DNA from: Ruegeria atlantica
GTDB lineage: Bacteria > Pseudomonadota > Alphaproteobacteria > Rhodobacterales > Rhodobacteraceae
Reading direction: 5' to 3'
Length of the DNA stretch: 64,000 nt
Assembly: GCF_013033965.1 (NCBI RefSeq)
Contig: NZ_WQFE01000003.1
Coordinates: 372,001-436,000 of the forward strand
Shown here: positions 8,856 through 16,742 of the stretch, piece after piece
How the letters are laid out: every line of letters starts with the position of its first letter
Position numbering within the stretch: the stretch's first letter is position 1
The notes under the pieces: model-generated
Told to the model about the DNA's origin: nothing
The model's database searches: none
Seen by the model: the letters and a program-made list of their open reading frames with translations, nothing else
Made by a program: the position numbers and the translations under genes

Positions 8856-8981
8856 AGCATGTCTCCTGGTTTTGTCGGATACATGCGAAACTTGGGCTGA
8901 CGCCTCACGGGGTGTTCGCAATCTTACCCCATGGCCCTAGCTACCGCGTAAGCGCCGAGGGGGTCAAGATTGCTTGATAAT

Positions 8982-9413
8982 TCAGGCCCAATCCAGCCTT
9001 TGTCCCGTCATGCACACAGGCAGGGTATCCTGCGGAAACTGGCCGAGCTGTTCGAAGAGTGAGATGAAATCGAACTGGTTATATGCCTCAACCATACGGC
9101 CATTTTTGATCCGGCCCATGACGCTGCCAGTGGCTTGCAAGGGTGCGCCATTATCGGCGCGCGTGGTGCGCAAGTGTATGATGGCCGAGACCCAATCGCC
9201 GTTTTCGATGATTTTGGGCATGTCGACCTGTATGTCCCCAAGGATATGACGAAAGGCCATGACCAGATCGCGGAAGTCATCTGCACCGACCTGCATTTCC
9301 GGAATTAGCCCCTCGGCCATCGCTTCGGGGGCGAAATATTGGTCAATCGCGTCCGTATTGCCGTTTTCCCAAACCTCGGAATACCATTCTCTGAGTAGAT
9401 CTGCGTGCGCCAT
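8982..9413 (-). CDS. SnoaL-like / NTF2-fold protein
   Basis: A 143-aa single-domain protein with the SnoaL-like pattern: an N-terminal helix pair (LLREWYSEVWENGNTDAIDQYFAPE), a GADDFRDLVMAF helix, and beta-strands ending in GRIKNGRMVEAYNQFDFISLFEQLGQ. Members include ester cyclases and many of unknown role; no specific reaction can be assigned. It appears to be a single-gene unit between the chromate operon and ssrA. A second unrelated NTF2-like gene sits at 42.2 kb. Confidence 0.8.
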   Translation of the reverse strand: MAHADLLREWYSEVWENGNTDAIDQYFAPEAMAEGLIPEMQVGADDFRDLVMAFRHILGDIQVDMPKIIENGDWVSAIIHLRTTRADNGAPLQATGSVMGRIKNGRMVEAYNQFDFISLFEQLGQFPQDTLPVCMTGQRLDWA

Positions 9414-9459
9414 CCCAGCACTCCTTATTCTGCTGGCGTCAGCATGAGACCAAAACGTG

Positions 9460-9487
9460 AAAAAACTCTGAACATGAACATGCTCAG
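9460..9487 (-). terminator. Intrinsic terminator of ssrA
   Basis: On the minus strand CTGAGCATG and CATGTTCAG form a 9-bp stem (one G-U) with a tight loop, followed by AGTTTTTT. It starts 29 nt after the likely 3' end of the coding RNA piece. Confidence 0.75.
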
Positions 9488-9515
9488 CAAAAAACTCAGA
9501 CTTTTTGTTGAAAGT

Positions 9516-9820
9516 GCAGGTTTCTGTTGCCAGGTACCTGCGAACCCCGCCTTACGCGGCTAGGCGCAAGGGCTTAAGTTTCGGTCTTGTTACTGCTTAC
9601 GCAGCAACTGCAACCGGAGCACGATTGTCGTTTGCAATTGTACTATTTTCGCCGGTAACGGTGGCAGACAGCCGAGACAAAGCTAACCCCTTTAGACGTT
9701 CGTCGATCCTATTTCGGCCCCATGATCTTCAAACGAAAGATTTTGGTGGAGCCGCCGGGTACCGCCCCCGGGTCCGATCCGCTTATTACGAGCGCGTTTA
9801 TGTCCATAGTCCCGAAGGAC
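9516..9820 (-). ncRNA. ssrA: tmRNA, permuted two-piece (alphaproteobacterial type)
   Basis: Read on the minus strand, the acceptor piece comes first and ends in CGGCTCCACCA (CCA at 9744-9746). A 22-nt intervening segment (9722-9743) follows, then the coding piece begins GGGGCCGAAATAGG at 9721. GGGGCCG pairs with CGGCTCC to form the acceptor stem. The tag frame at 9597-9635 encodes ANDNRAPVAVAA and a TAA stop. This swapped order is the circularly permuted gene known in alphaproteobacteria. The T arm reads CCGGG-GGCGGTA-CCCGG, an unusual loop. The exact 5' and 3' ends are inferred from the promoter and a terminal hairpin near 9516. Confidence 0.93.
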
Positions 9821-9826
9821 ACTCTC

Positions 9827-9855
9827 TATATAGGTGAGCGTGCGGGCGGATGCAA
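9827..9855 (-). promoter_or_regulatory. ssrA promoter
   Basis: On the minus strand TTGCAT (9850-9855) and TATATA (9827-9832) are separated by exactly 17 bp. Transcription would begin near 9820, just before the GTCC-TTCG-GGAC hairpin of the acceptor piece. Confidence 0.75.
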
Positions 9856-9895
9856 ACCGGGAATTCAACTGGACGCGCAATGCAATTCCAATGGG

Positions 9896-10258
9896 TTAGG
9901 TGGCCCTGTTGATGTTGGCCAGGATCAACCAAAGCGCAATGACCAGCTCGATTCCACCAAAAGTCGCGGCTTTGACCAATGGCGGGTTGTCCAGAACGAC
10001 CGATACAAAGCGTCCCAAAGCCGCGCCCGCATAAACAACCCCCAGCATGGTATAGGCCATTGGGTGGTTCAGAAACAAAACCGCCAGACCGGTCACGACG
10101 AAAAGCCCACCGACCGAGGCGCGCATTTCACTCAACCCCATATTGCTGTCGGTTGGGGTCAGATCCAACGCGCCTAGGGTAAAGCTGGGCGCCAGAAACC
10201 CGAACAGGCCAAACCCAATGGTTAGAAGAGCTGCAATCACGTTCACTGCGGGTGTCAT
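9896..10258 (-). CDS. DUF4345-like small membrane protein
   Basis: A 120-aa protein with four hydrophobic segments (near residues 5-25, 47-65, 72-90 and 96-116), consistent with the DUF4345 family of unknown function. The ATG at 10258 is chosen because GGAGAACAGG lies directly upstream; a longer frame would run into the neighbouring GntR gene. It starts 10 bp after the GntR gene and is probably co-transcribed with it. No catalytic motif is visible. Confidence 0.75.
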   Translation of the reverse strand: MTPAVNVIAALLTIGFGLFGFLAPSFTLGALDLTPTDSNMGLSEMRASVGGLFVVTGLAVLFLNHPMAYTMLGVVYAGAALGRFVSVVLDNPPLVKAATFGGIELVIALWLILANINRAT

Positions 10259-10268
10259 CCTGTTCTCC

Positions 10269-11000
10269 TCACGCGGGTTTGCGCCGTTGTTGCGCCACAT
10301 CCTGCGCCAGCTGCCGGGTATAGTTCTCAAGCGAAACGAGTGCCGCGTCCACTTTGGTCGAATCGCCGTGTTCCAGCGCGTCGGCGATTTGATTGTGGAA
10401 TGCGATGATTGCCTCGCGCGACCGCGCCGTGAAGGTGATCATGTTCATCAGGGGCTGCATAGCCTCGACCGCGCCGGCCAATTGATAAGACAGCACGGGA
10501 TTGCCTGCGCCATCCACCAATGCCCGGTGAAACGCCACGTCTGAGGCGCAGAATGCCTCATCCGTCAGGCCTGGTTGGGACTGGCGGTGGATTTCAGCCC
10601 GCATGGTTGCCAACTGATCCGCTGTACGACGTTGCGCAGACAAGGCGGCGCAGGCGCGTTCGAGTGCGAAGCGCGCCTCGCATGCCGTGTCGAAACTGAC
10701 CGCGTTCATCGACAACAGCAGGGTCGAGGTTGTGATTTGCTGAGAATACGCACCCTCAAAACTCAACCGATTTACAAAAGCGCCACCGCTTGCGCCGCGT
10801 TGCGTGCGGATAAGAGATTGAGCAGCAAGCCTTTTTAGGGCTTCGCGCACGGTTGGCCGCGAGACTTGGAATTGCTCAGATAATTCCGCCTCGGACGGCA
10901 GGCGTTCGTCCACGATCAACTCACCCGAGATGATCGCATCGCGAATGGCCTGAGCGATCTGAGCCGACAGATCAGCAGGTTTTTTAGGGTCGATTTTCAT
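10269..11000 (-). CDS. GntR-family (FadR subfamily) transcription regulator
   Basis: A 243-aa regulator with an N-terminal winged helix (LPSEAELSEQFQVSRPTVREALKRL, residues about 35-58) and an all-helical C-terminal FCD ligand-binding domain (FALERACAALSAQRR, FHRALVDGAGNPVL, HNQIADALEHGD). FadR-type regulators respond to small carboxylic acids or CoA esters. It is divergent from the DUF2182-DUF1326-DinB-dmdA-acuI genes, and a duplicated GTCTGACATTT lies in the shared 86-bp gap, so it is the likely regulator of DMSP catabolism here. The inducer cannot be read from sequence. Confidence 0.9.
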   Translation of the reverse strand: MKIDPKKPADLSAQIAQAIRDAIISGELIVDERLPSEAELSEQFQVSRPTVREALKRLAAQSLIRTQRGASGGAFVNRLSFEGAYSQQITTSTLLLSMNAVSFDTACEARFALERACAALSAQRRTADQLATMRAEIHRQSQPGLTDEAFCASDVAFHRALVDGAGNPVLSYQLAGAVEAMQPLMNMITFTARSREAIIAFHNQIADALEHGDSTKVDAALVSLENYTRQLAQDVAQQRRKPA

Positions 11001-11029
11001 ATTCCGGGGACCGTTGGTGAATTTTTATT

Positions 11030-11056
11030 TGTCTGACATTTAAAAGTCTGACATTT
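11030..11056. promoter_or_regulatory. Candidate operator, two GTCTGACATTT repeats
   Basis: GTCTGACATTT occurs at 11031-11041 and 11046-11056, a 15-bp period. The first copy sits in TGTCTGACA, a palindrome of the half-site type bound by FadR-subfamily GntR proteins. It lies between the GntR gene and the dmdA operon. Confidence 0.6.
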
Positions 11057-11086
11057 CAAAAGCAAGGACTGAGTCGGGAGGAGCGC

Positions 11087-11878
11087 GTGAGTCGCACAGT
11101 TCTACGCAACGCATTTTGGCTGGGTTTCTACGCCCTGATCCTGTCCTCGTGGTGGTTCATGTTCACCATGAGCCGCGACATGGATCTGGATTGGATCGGT
11201 CGCCCCGGCCCAATGGGACAGGCCATGGCCGCGATGGACCCGCGGATGAACATGTATATGCCCATGGCCGAGTTTGGTCCGCTGTTTTGGATGTGGGCTA
11301 TCATGATGGCGGCTATGATGTTGCCGACGCTCGTGCCGACGTTGCGCAGCTATGACGATCTGATCCGCAGCGCCAATGGCTCGCGTGCAGGTTGGTTGGG
11401 TGTACTGACCGGATATCTTACCGTCTGGGTCGGCTTCGCGGCTTTGATCACCGGTGTTCAACTGGCATTGTTGTTCGGTGGGGCCATCGACATGCTGGGC
11501 ATCGGTAAATCTGGTTACTTCGCCGGGGGGCTCATGATCGTGGTCGGCGCCTTTCAGTTCTCCCGCGCGAAAGAGGTCTGTCACGGCGTCTGTCACGCTC
11601 CTATGACCTACTTCCTTGGCCATTGGAAAACCGGGTTCCCGGGCGGTTTGCGCATGGGGCTGGGCTTGGGGGCATTTTGTGTGGGGTGTTGTTGGGGGTT
11701 TATGGCGCTTGGTTTTGTTGGCGGTGTCATGAGCCTTTTGTGGATGGGCGTCGCGACCTTGTTCATGGTTTTGGAGAAACTTCCCCAGATCGGGCACGCA
11801 GTAACCCGTCCGATGGGATTTGCATTGATTGCGGGTGGTCTTGTTCTGCTCGTCTACCCAATAAGCTACGGAGGATAA
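11087..11878 (+). CDS. DUF2182 polytopic membrane protein
   Basis: A 263-aa protein with about six membrane segments, starting at GTG with GGGAGGAG just upstream. It is strikingly rich in methionine around residues 43-80 (MNMYMPM, AIMMAAMMLP). It has two cysteine clusters, CHGVCH at 165-170 and CVGCC at 198-202. These fit the DUF2182 family, described as predicted metal-binding membrane proteins. It is the first gene of the operon leading to dmdA and is followed 4 bp later by DUF1326. Metal (perhaps copper) handling is inference from the Met/Cys/His pattern. Confidence 0.88.
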   Translation: MSRTVLRNAFWLGFYALILSSWWFMFTMSRDMDLDWIGRPGPMGQAMAAMDPRMNMYMPMAEFGPLFWMWAIMMAAMMLPTLVPTLRSYDDLIRSANGSRAGWLGVLTGYLTVWVGFAALITGVQLALLFGGAIDMLGIGKSGYFAGGLMIVVGAFQFSRAKEVCHGVCHAPMTYFLGHWKTGFPGGLRMGLGLGAFCVGCCWGFMALGFVGGVMSLLWMGVATLFMVLEKLPQIGHAVTRPMGFALIAGGLVLLVYPISYGG

Positions 11879-11882
11879 GCCT

Positions 11883-12587
11883 ATGGCTAAGAACAGAAAA
11901 CCCGAGGCCGACAGGCTGCCGATCAGCCAGCGCATTGATAGCCGTATGCCAAATCCCAAGCGGCGCGAGATGAGCCCGACGGAATGGGCAATAAAAGGCG
12001 AATTGATCCTGAACTGCTCGTGCGATGTGTTCTGCCCCTGTGTGGTGTCATTGGGTGCGCATCCCCCGACCGAGGGGCATTGCCACGCGTGGATGGGTGT
12101 CATCATTGATAAAGGCCACTATGAGGGCGAAGATCTGTCCGGTCTGAACGTCGGCTTGCTGGTCGATATTCCGGGCCGCATGGGCGAGGGCCAGTGGAAA
12201 GTGGCCGCCTATGTGGATGAACGGGCCAGCGGCAAGGCCTATAACGGACTGCTGCAAATCTTCAGCGGTCAGGCGGGCGGCACGACGGGGCTGTTCACCA
12301 TGCTGGTCAGCGAGATCATCGGGGCCGAGCGTGCTCCGGTCCAGATCGAGCGCGACGGCAACAAGCGCCGCATCGCGATCGGCCGGAAAATTCAGGGTGA
12401 GATCGAGATGCTGGGCGGCAAAGACCCGGAACACCCGGTCATGGTGTCGAACTCGAAGTATTGGATGGGGCCAGACATCATCGTTGCCCGCGGCACCAAA
12501 TCCAAAGTGCGTGACTATGGCCGTGTTTGGGATTTTGGTGGCAAATCCGCTGAAATCTGTCCCATCGACTGGCACGGGCCCAAGTGA
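11883..12587 (+). CDS. DUF1326 cysteine-rich protein
   Basis: A 234-aa protein of the DUF1326 family. Near the start of the domain is a dense ligand-like cluster: CSCDVFCPC (residues 45-53) followed by GHCHAW (65-70). No signal peptide or membrane segment is visible, so it is probably cytoplasmic. It follows DUF2182 by 4 bp, a pairing that suggests a joint function in metal binding. Its stop overlaps the DinB start (ATGA). A 30-residue basic N-terminal tail precedes the domain, so an internal start at Met30 is possible. Confidence 0.88.
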   Translation: MAKNRKPEADRLPISQRIDSRMPNPKRREMSPTEWAIKGELILNCSCDVFCPCVVSLGAHPPTEGHCHAWMGVIIDKGHYEGEDLSGLNVGLLVDIPGRMGEGQWKVAAYVDERASGKAYNGLLQIFSGQAGGTTGLFTMLVSEIIGAERAPVQIERDGNKRRIAIGRKIQGEIEMLGGKDPEHPVMVSNSKYWMGPDIIVARGTKSKVRDYGRVWDFGGKSAEICPIDWHGPK

Positions 12588-13093
12588 TGATCACCGCAGC
12601 CTATGCCCAAGAAATGGCGCGGTATAATCACTGGCAAAACAGTCAGTTAAAGGGGTTTCTTTCGGCGTTGTCGAATGAGGAGCTGACCCGCAAGCGCGGA
12701 GCATTTTTTGGGTCCATCCTGGGCACGGCAAATCATCTGCTTTGGGGGGACTGGATATGGATGTCGCGATTTGACAAGGGCGATGGTCCCGGCGGCGGTA
12801 TTCCGGAAAGCCCGTCATTGTGTGCCGATCTGGCGAAATGGCTGCCGCTGCGGGACAAGATTGACGATAGGATCACGACGTGGAGTGCGTCGTTGAATGA
12901 CACGGACCTGAGCGGCCCGTTCACCTGGTTCTCGGCTGCAAAAGAAGCCGATGTCACGAAACCCTATGCGCAATGCGTTGTCCATTTCTTCAACCACCAA
13001 ACACATCACCGGGGTCAGTTGCATCAGATGTTGACCGAGACCGGTTCGACCGCTCCGGTGAGCGATCTGGTTTTTCTGCCTGAGGAGGCTTAA
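12584..13093 (+). CDS. DinB-family putative metal-dependent enzyme
   Basis: A 169-aa four-helix-bundle protein of the DinB/YfiT type. Three histidines expected to bind a divalent metal can be placed at ILGTANHLLWGD near residue 49 and in FFNHQTHHRGQLHQ near 134-144. Some relatives are thiol-dependent transferases, but the function here is unknown. The start overlaps the DUF1326 stop and its TAA is immediately followed by the dmdA GTG, so it is firmly inside the operon. Confidence 0.88.
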   Translation: MMITAAYAQEMARYNHWQNSQLKGFLSALSNEELTRKRGAFFGSILGTANHLLWGDWIWMSRFDKGDGPGGGIPESPSLCADLAKWLPLRDKIDDRITTWSASLNDTDLSGPFTWFSAAKEADVTKPYAQCVVHFFNHQTHHRGQLHQMLTETGSTAPVSDLVFLPEEA

Positions 13094-14197
13094 GTGGCTC
13101 GGATCTCACTCTCGCGTCGTCTGCGCCGGACACCTTTTTCGGATGGTGTCGAGGCCGCAGGGGTAAAAGGATATACGGTTTATAACCGTATGTTATTGCC
13201 TACTGTTTTTGAGTCCGTGGAGGCGGATTACCGGCACCTGAAGAGCCATGTGCAGGTTTGGGATGTGTCCTGCGAACGGCAGGTCGAGTTGCGGGGACCT
13301 GACGCTGCCCGCCTGATGCAGATGCTGACGCCGCGAGACCTGCGGAGGATGTTGCCCGGCCAGTGTTTTTACGTTCCCATTGTCGATGAAACCGGTGGTA
13401 TGTTGAACGATCCGGTAGCCGTGAAACTGTCAGAAGACCGGTGGTGGATTTCGATTGCCGACAGCGACTTACTACTGTGGGTCAAAGGTATTGCCAACGG
13501 GTATCGTCTGGATGTGCTGGTTGATGAACCCGATGTCTCTCCGCTGGCGATTCAGGGGCCGAAGGCGGATGACCTGCTGGCCCGTGTTTTTGGCGACCGG
13601 GTGCGTGACATTCGCTTTTTTAAGTTCGACAAGTTCGAGTTCGAGGGGCGTGAACTCGCAATCGCACGGTCTGGTTATTCCAAACAAGGTGGTTTCGAAA
13701 TCTATGTCGAGGGCTCGGACATCGGTATGCCCTTGTGGAATGCGCTGTTTGCGGCGGGCGAAGACCTGCAAGTCCGTGCGGGCTGTCCCAATCTAATCGA
13801 ACGGATCGAGGGCGGGTTACTGTCCTACGGCAACGACATGACCGACGACAACACTCCGCATGAATGCGGATTGGGTAAGTTCTGCAACACGCATACGGCA
13901 ATCGGGTGTATTGGCCGGGACGCTCTGTTGCGCGTCGCCAAGGAAGGCCCGGTTCAGCAAATCCGTCCGATCGCTATCGACGGCGACGCCTTACCGCCAT
14001 GCGACCGCCCTTGGCCGATTGTTGCGGGCGGAAAGAGGATTGGCCAGATCACGTCGGTCGCGTGGTCGCCTGATTTCAACACGAATGTGTCCATCGGGAT
14101 GGTCAAGTTGAGCCATTGGGAACCCGGCACACGGATCGAAGTTGAAACACCGGATGGAATGCGTGGCGCAACCGTGCGGGACAAGTTCTGGATTTGA
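13094..14197 (+). CDS. dmdA: Dimethylsulfoniopropionate demethylase
   Basis: A 367-aa protein of the GcvT aminomethyltransferase fold that matches DmdA rather than GcvT. The N-terminus (SRRLRRTPF, then YTVYNRMLLPTVFES), the YGNDMTDDNTP segment and overall length agree with roseobacter DmdA. The enzyme moves a methyl group from DMSP to tetrahydrofolate, yielding methylmercaptopropionate, the first step of the demethylation pathway. It starts with GTG, with GAGGAGG directly upstream. The acuI gene follows after 53 bp; a dmdA-acuI operon is known from Ruegeria pomeroyi. A GcvT-like enzyme of other specificity is the alternative. Confidence 0.9.
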   Translation: MARISLSRRLRRTPFSDGVEAAGVKGYTVYNRMLLPTVFESVEADYRHLKSHVQVWDVSCERQVELRGPDAARLMQMLTPRDLRRMLPGQCFYVPIVDETGGMLNDPVAVKLSEDRWWISIADSDLLLWVKGIANGYRLDVLVDEPDVSPLAIQGPKADDLLARVFGDRVRDIRFFKFDKFEFEGRELAIARSGYSKQGGFEIYVEGSDIGMPLWNALFAAGEDLQVRAGCPNLIERIEGGLLSYGNDMTDDNTPHECGLGKFCNTHTAIGCIGRDALLRVAKEGPVQQIRPIAIDGDALPPCDRPWPIVAGGKRIGQITSVAWSPDFNTNVSIGMVKLSHWEPGTRIEVETPDGMRGATVRDKFWI

Positions 14198-14250
14198 ACG
14201 GTACATCTCGGATCAGCGCAGGCTGGTGACTGATTGAAAAGAAAGGAAAG

Positions 14251-15252
14251 TTGAAAATGTTCAATGCGTTGGTAATGGATAAGGACGAAGACAGCGGACT
14301 GGCAGGCGCTTCGGTCAAACAGCTTTCCGAAGGGGATCTGCCCCACGGCGAAGTCACAATCGCAGTTGAGTATTCGACCGTAAACTACAAGGACGGCCTG
14401 TGCTTGTCGCCCAAGGGCGGCGGGCTGGTGCGCAGCTATCCACACGTGCCCGGTGTTGATTACAGCGGCACGGTCGAGGCGTCTTCGGACGGTCGCTACA
14501 ATCCGGGCGACAAAGTTGTTTTGACGGGTTGGCGTGTGGGCGAGGCGCATTGGGGCGGGTATTCCCAGAAAGCCAACGCGCTGGCCGACTGGCTGGTTCC
14601 GCTACCCGAAGGTCTGGACACGCGGCAGGCAATGGCCGTAGGCACTGCTGGATTCACCGCGATGTTGGCGGTTATGGCGCTTGAGGATCAAGGCATGCAG
14701 CCTGGAAATGGGCCAGTGCTGGTCACCGGGGCCGCCGGTGGTGTTGGTTCGGTTGCAACCGCCATTCTGGCCAATTTGGGATATGAAGTGGCTGCTGTAA
14801 CGGGCCGCCCTGAAGCCGGTGAGTATCTGAAATCACTTGGCGCTACGACGATTGTCCCGCGCGAAGATATCAATGAAACTGTAAAACGCCCGCTGGAAAG
14901 TGAAACCTGGGCAGGCTGCATTGATGCGGTGGGCGGCGAGATGCTGGCCCGTGTTCTGGGTCAGATGAAATACGGCGCCTCGGTCGCAGCCGTTGGCCTT
15001 GCCGGAGGCGCAGGGCTGCCCGCCAGCGTCATTCCGTTCCTGTTGCGCGGTGTCAATCTGCTGGGCATCGACAGCGTGATGCAGCCCTATGACAACCGGG
15101 TTCGTGCATGGCAGCGGGTGGCAACCGACCTGCCGATGGACAAGCTTGAGGCGATGGTTCATCCGGCAACCTTGGGTGATCTGCCACAATTGGGCGCGGA
15201 TATCCTTAAAGGACAAGTCAAAGGCCGCGTTGTTGTCAACGTAAACGGCTGA
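14251..15252 (+). CDS. acuI: Acrylyl-CoA reductase (NADPH)
   Basis: A 333-aa zinc-independent medium-chain dehydrogenase/reductase of the YhdH/AcuI type. The STVNYKDGLCLS segment and the NADPH-binding GAAGGVGSVA near residue 160 are typical. AcuI reduces acryloyl-CoA to propionyl-CoA, removing the toxic product of DMSP cleavage and 3-hydroxypropionate metabolism. Its position downstream of dmdA supports this assignment over a generic quinone oxidoreductase. GAAAGGAAAG precedes the ATG. A hairpin follows the stop. Confidence 0.92.
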   Translation: MKMFNALVMDKDEDSGLAGASVKQLSEGDLPHGEVTIAVEYSTVNYKDGLCLSPKGGGLVRSYPHVPGVDYSGTVEASSDGRYNPGDKVVLTGWRVGEAHWGGYSQKANALADWLVPLPEGLDTRQAMAVGTAGFTAMLAVMALEDQGMQPGNGPVLVTGAAGGVGSVATAILANLGYEVAAVTGRPEAGEYLKSLGATTIVPREDINETVKRPLESETWAGCIDAVGGEMLARVLGQMKYGASVAAVGLAGGAGLPASVIPFLLRGVNLLGIDSVMQPYDNRVRAWQRVATDLPMDKLEAMVHPATLGDLPQLGADILKGQVKGRVVVNVNG

Positions 15253-15268
15253 TTCCTATGCGCTTGGT

Positions 15269-15300
15269 TGAACCGACTGACATTCGTGTTGGTCGGTTCA
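15269..15300. terminator. Hairpin after acuI
   Basis: TGAACCGAC (15269-15277) and GTCGGTTCA (15292-15300) form a perfect 9-bp stem with a 14-nt loop. No T-run follows, so it may stabilise the dmdA-acuI mRNA end or terminate inefficiently. Confidence 0.45.
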
Positions 15301-15437
15301 TGTGCCTTTGAAAGAACCCGAAAATACCAGAAACACCTCTGGTCATTGGCGCAATTACGGATCATCATTGCTATACATCCCAATTGCGATGGACTATGAG
15401 CCATGCAAACAGCACCTGAAGACGGGGAGTGAGCAGC

Positions 15438-16001
15438 ATGTCTGACGATTTTGAACTGGACACCGACGATCTGAAGCGCCGTATGGATGGCGCCATGGGC
15501 AACCTGAGAACTGAGTTCGCTTCGCTGCGAACGGGGCGCGCATCGGCCTCGATGTTGGAACCAATCATGGTTGACGCCTATGGGTCGATGACCCCAATCA
15601 ATCAAGTCGGCACCGTAAACGTCCCGGAACCACGTATGGTGACTGTGAATGTCTGGGACAAGGGCCTTGTGGGCAAAGTTGAAAAGGCGATCCGTGAAAG
15701 TGGTCTGGGCATCAACCCACAGCTTAATGGCACAATCATTATGCTGCCGATCCCTGAGCTGAACGAAGAACGCCGCCGCGAGCTGGGCAAGGTTGCAGGG
15801 CAGTATGCCGAGCACGCCCGGGTTTCGATCCGCAACGTTCGCCGGGACGGTATGGACCAGATCAAGAAAGCCAAGGCTGACGGTATGTCCGAGGACGATC
15901 AGAAGTTTTGGGAAAGTGAAGTTCAGGACCTAACGGACCAGATGATCAAGAATGTAGACGCCGCGCTTGAAACCAAGCAGGCAGAGATCATGCAGGTCTG
16001 A
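15438..16001 (+). CDS. frr: Ribosome recycling factor
   Basis: A 187-aa RRF that, with EF-G, splits post-termination ribosomes. The typical blocks are present: [37 protein letters not shown] and the C-terminal [15 protein letters not shown]. The ATG at 15438 is chosen because GGGGAG lies 8 nt upstream; a GTG 9 nt earlier overlaps that site. It heads the frr-uppS-cdsA-dxr-rseP series. The usual neighbour pyrH is not upstream; acuI is. Confidence 0.97.
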   Translation: MSDDFELDTDDLKRRMDGAMGNLRTEFASLRTGRASASMLEPIMVDAYGSMTPINQVGTVNVPEPRMVTVNVWDKGLVGKVEKAIRESGLGINPQLNGTIIMLPIPELNEERRRELGKVAGQYAEHARVSIRNVRRDGMDQIKKAKADGMSEDDQKFWESEVQDLTDQMIKNVDAALETKQAEIMQV

Positions 16002-16010
16002 GCCCACATC

Positions 16011-16742
16011 ATGCCTGACACCACGCAACCCTCACCTGAAACCGGACCGCGCCACGTCGCCATCATCATGGATGGAAACGGGCGGTGGGCACAGGCGCGC
16101 AACCGGCCCCGGCTGTTTGGGCATCAGGCTGGTGCCCGGCGGGTTCGGGAAGTGGTCGAGGCCTGTCCGGGACTGGGCGTCAAGTATCTGACCGTCTTTG
16201 CATTTTCGACCGAGAACTGGAAACGGACTCAGGTCGAAGTTGCGGGACTGATGAGCTTGTTTAAACGGTATATCATCAAAGAAGCGCGCAATCTGACCAA
16301 AGCCGGTGTGCGTGTACGCTTTATCGGCGATAGGGTGCGTTTGGATTCCAAGCTGACCGACCTGATGGATACGCTTGAAGCCGCCACTCAACACAATGAT
16401 TTAGTACACCTGACTATTGCGATAAATTACGGCGGTCGGGATGAGGTTGCTCGGGCGACCAAACGACTGGCACGTGATGTGGCCGAAGGCCGCCTGCGCC
16501 CCCAGGATGTGGACGAGGAAACCCTTCCCAAGTACCTGGATACACATGTTCTTCCCGATCCGGACCTGGTGATCCGGACCAGTGGCGAAGCCCGTATTTC
16601 AAACTTTCTTTTATGGCAGTCCGCCTATTCGGAATACGAATTCATCGACACGCTCTGGCCCGACTTCACATCGGCCGAACTGGAACGGCTGTGCCGTAAC
16701 TTTGGCACGCGTGACCGGCGGTTTGGAGCGGTTCCGGCATGA
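16011..16742 (+). CDS. uppS: Isoprenyl (undecaprenyl) diphosphate synthase
   Basis: A 243-aa cis-prenyltransferase with the family start HVAIIMDGNGRWAQ carrying the catalytic Asp, the FAFSTENWKR segment and the conserved DLVIRTSGEARISNFLLWQ region. It adds isopentenyl units to farnesyl diphosphate to make the C55 carrier lipid of peptidoglycan and O-antigen synthesis. It lies 9 bp after frr and its stop overlaps the cdsA start (ATGA). Confidence 0.97.
   Translation: MPDTTQPSPETGPRHVAIIMDGNGRWAQARNRPRLFGHQAGARRVREVVEACPGLGVKYLTVFAFSTENWKRTQVEVAGLMSLFKRYIIKEARNLTKAGVRVRFIGDRVRLDSKLTDLMDTLEAATQHNDLVHLTIAINYGGRDEVARATKRLARDVAEGRLRPQDVDEETLPKYLDTHVLPDPDLVIRTSGEARISNFLLWQSAYSEYEFIDTLWPDFTSAELERLCRNFGTRDRRFGAVPA

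Noticed and set aside
9505..9837. Open frame of 110 codons on the + strand
   Set aside because: It is the antisense of the tmRNA gene, whose tag, acceptor stem, promoter and terminator explain the sequence.
11102..12106. 334-aa open frame on the minus strand
   Set aside because: It is antisense to DUF2182 and DUF1326, has a His/Pro/Gln-rich low-complexity composition and no ribosome binding site; a shadow of GC-rich coding sequence.
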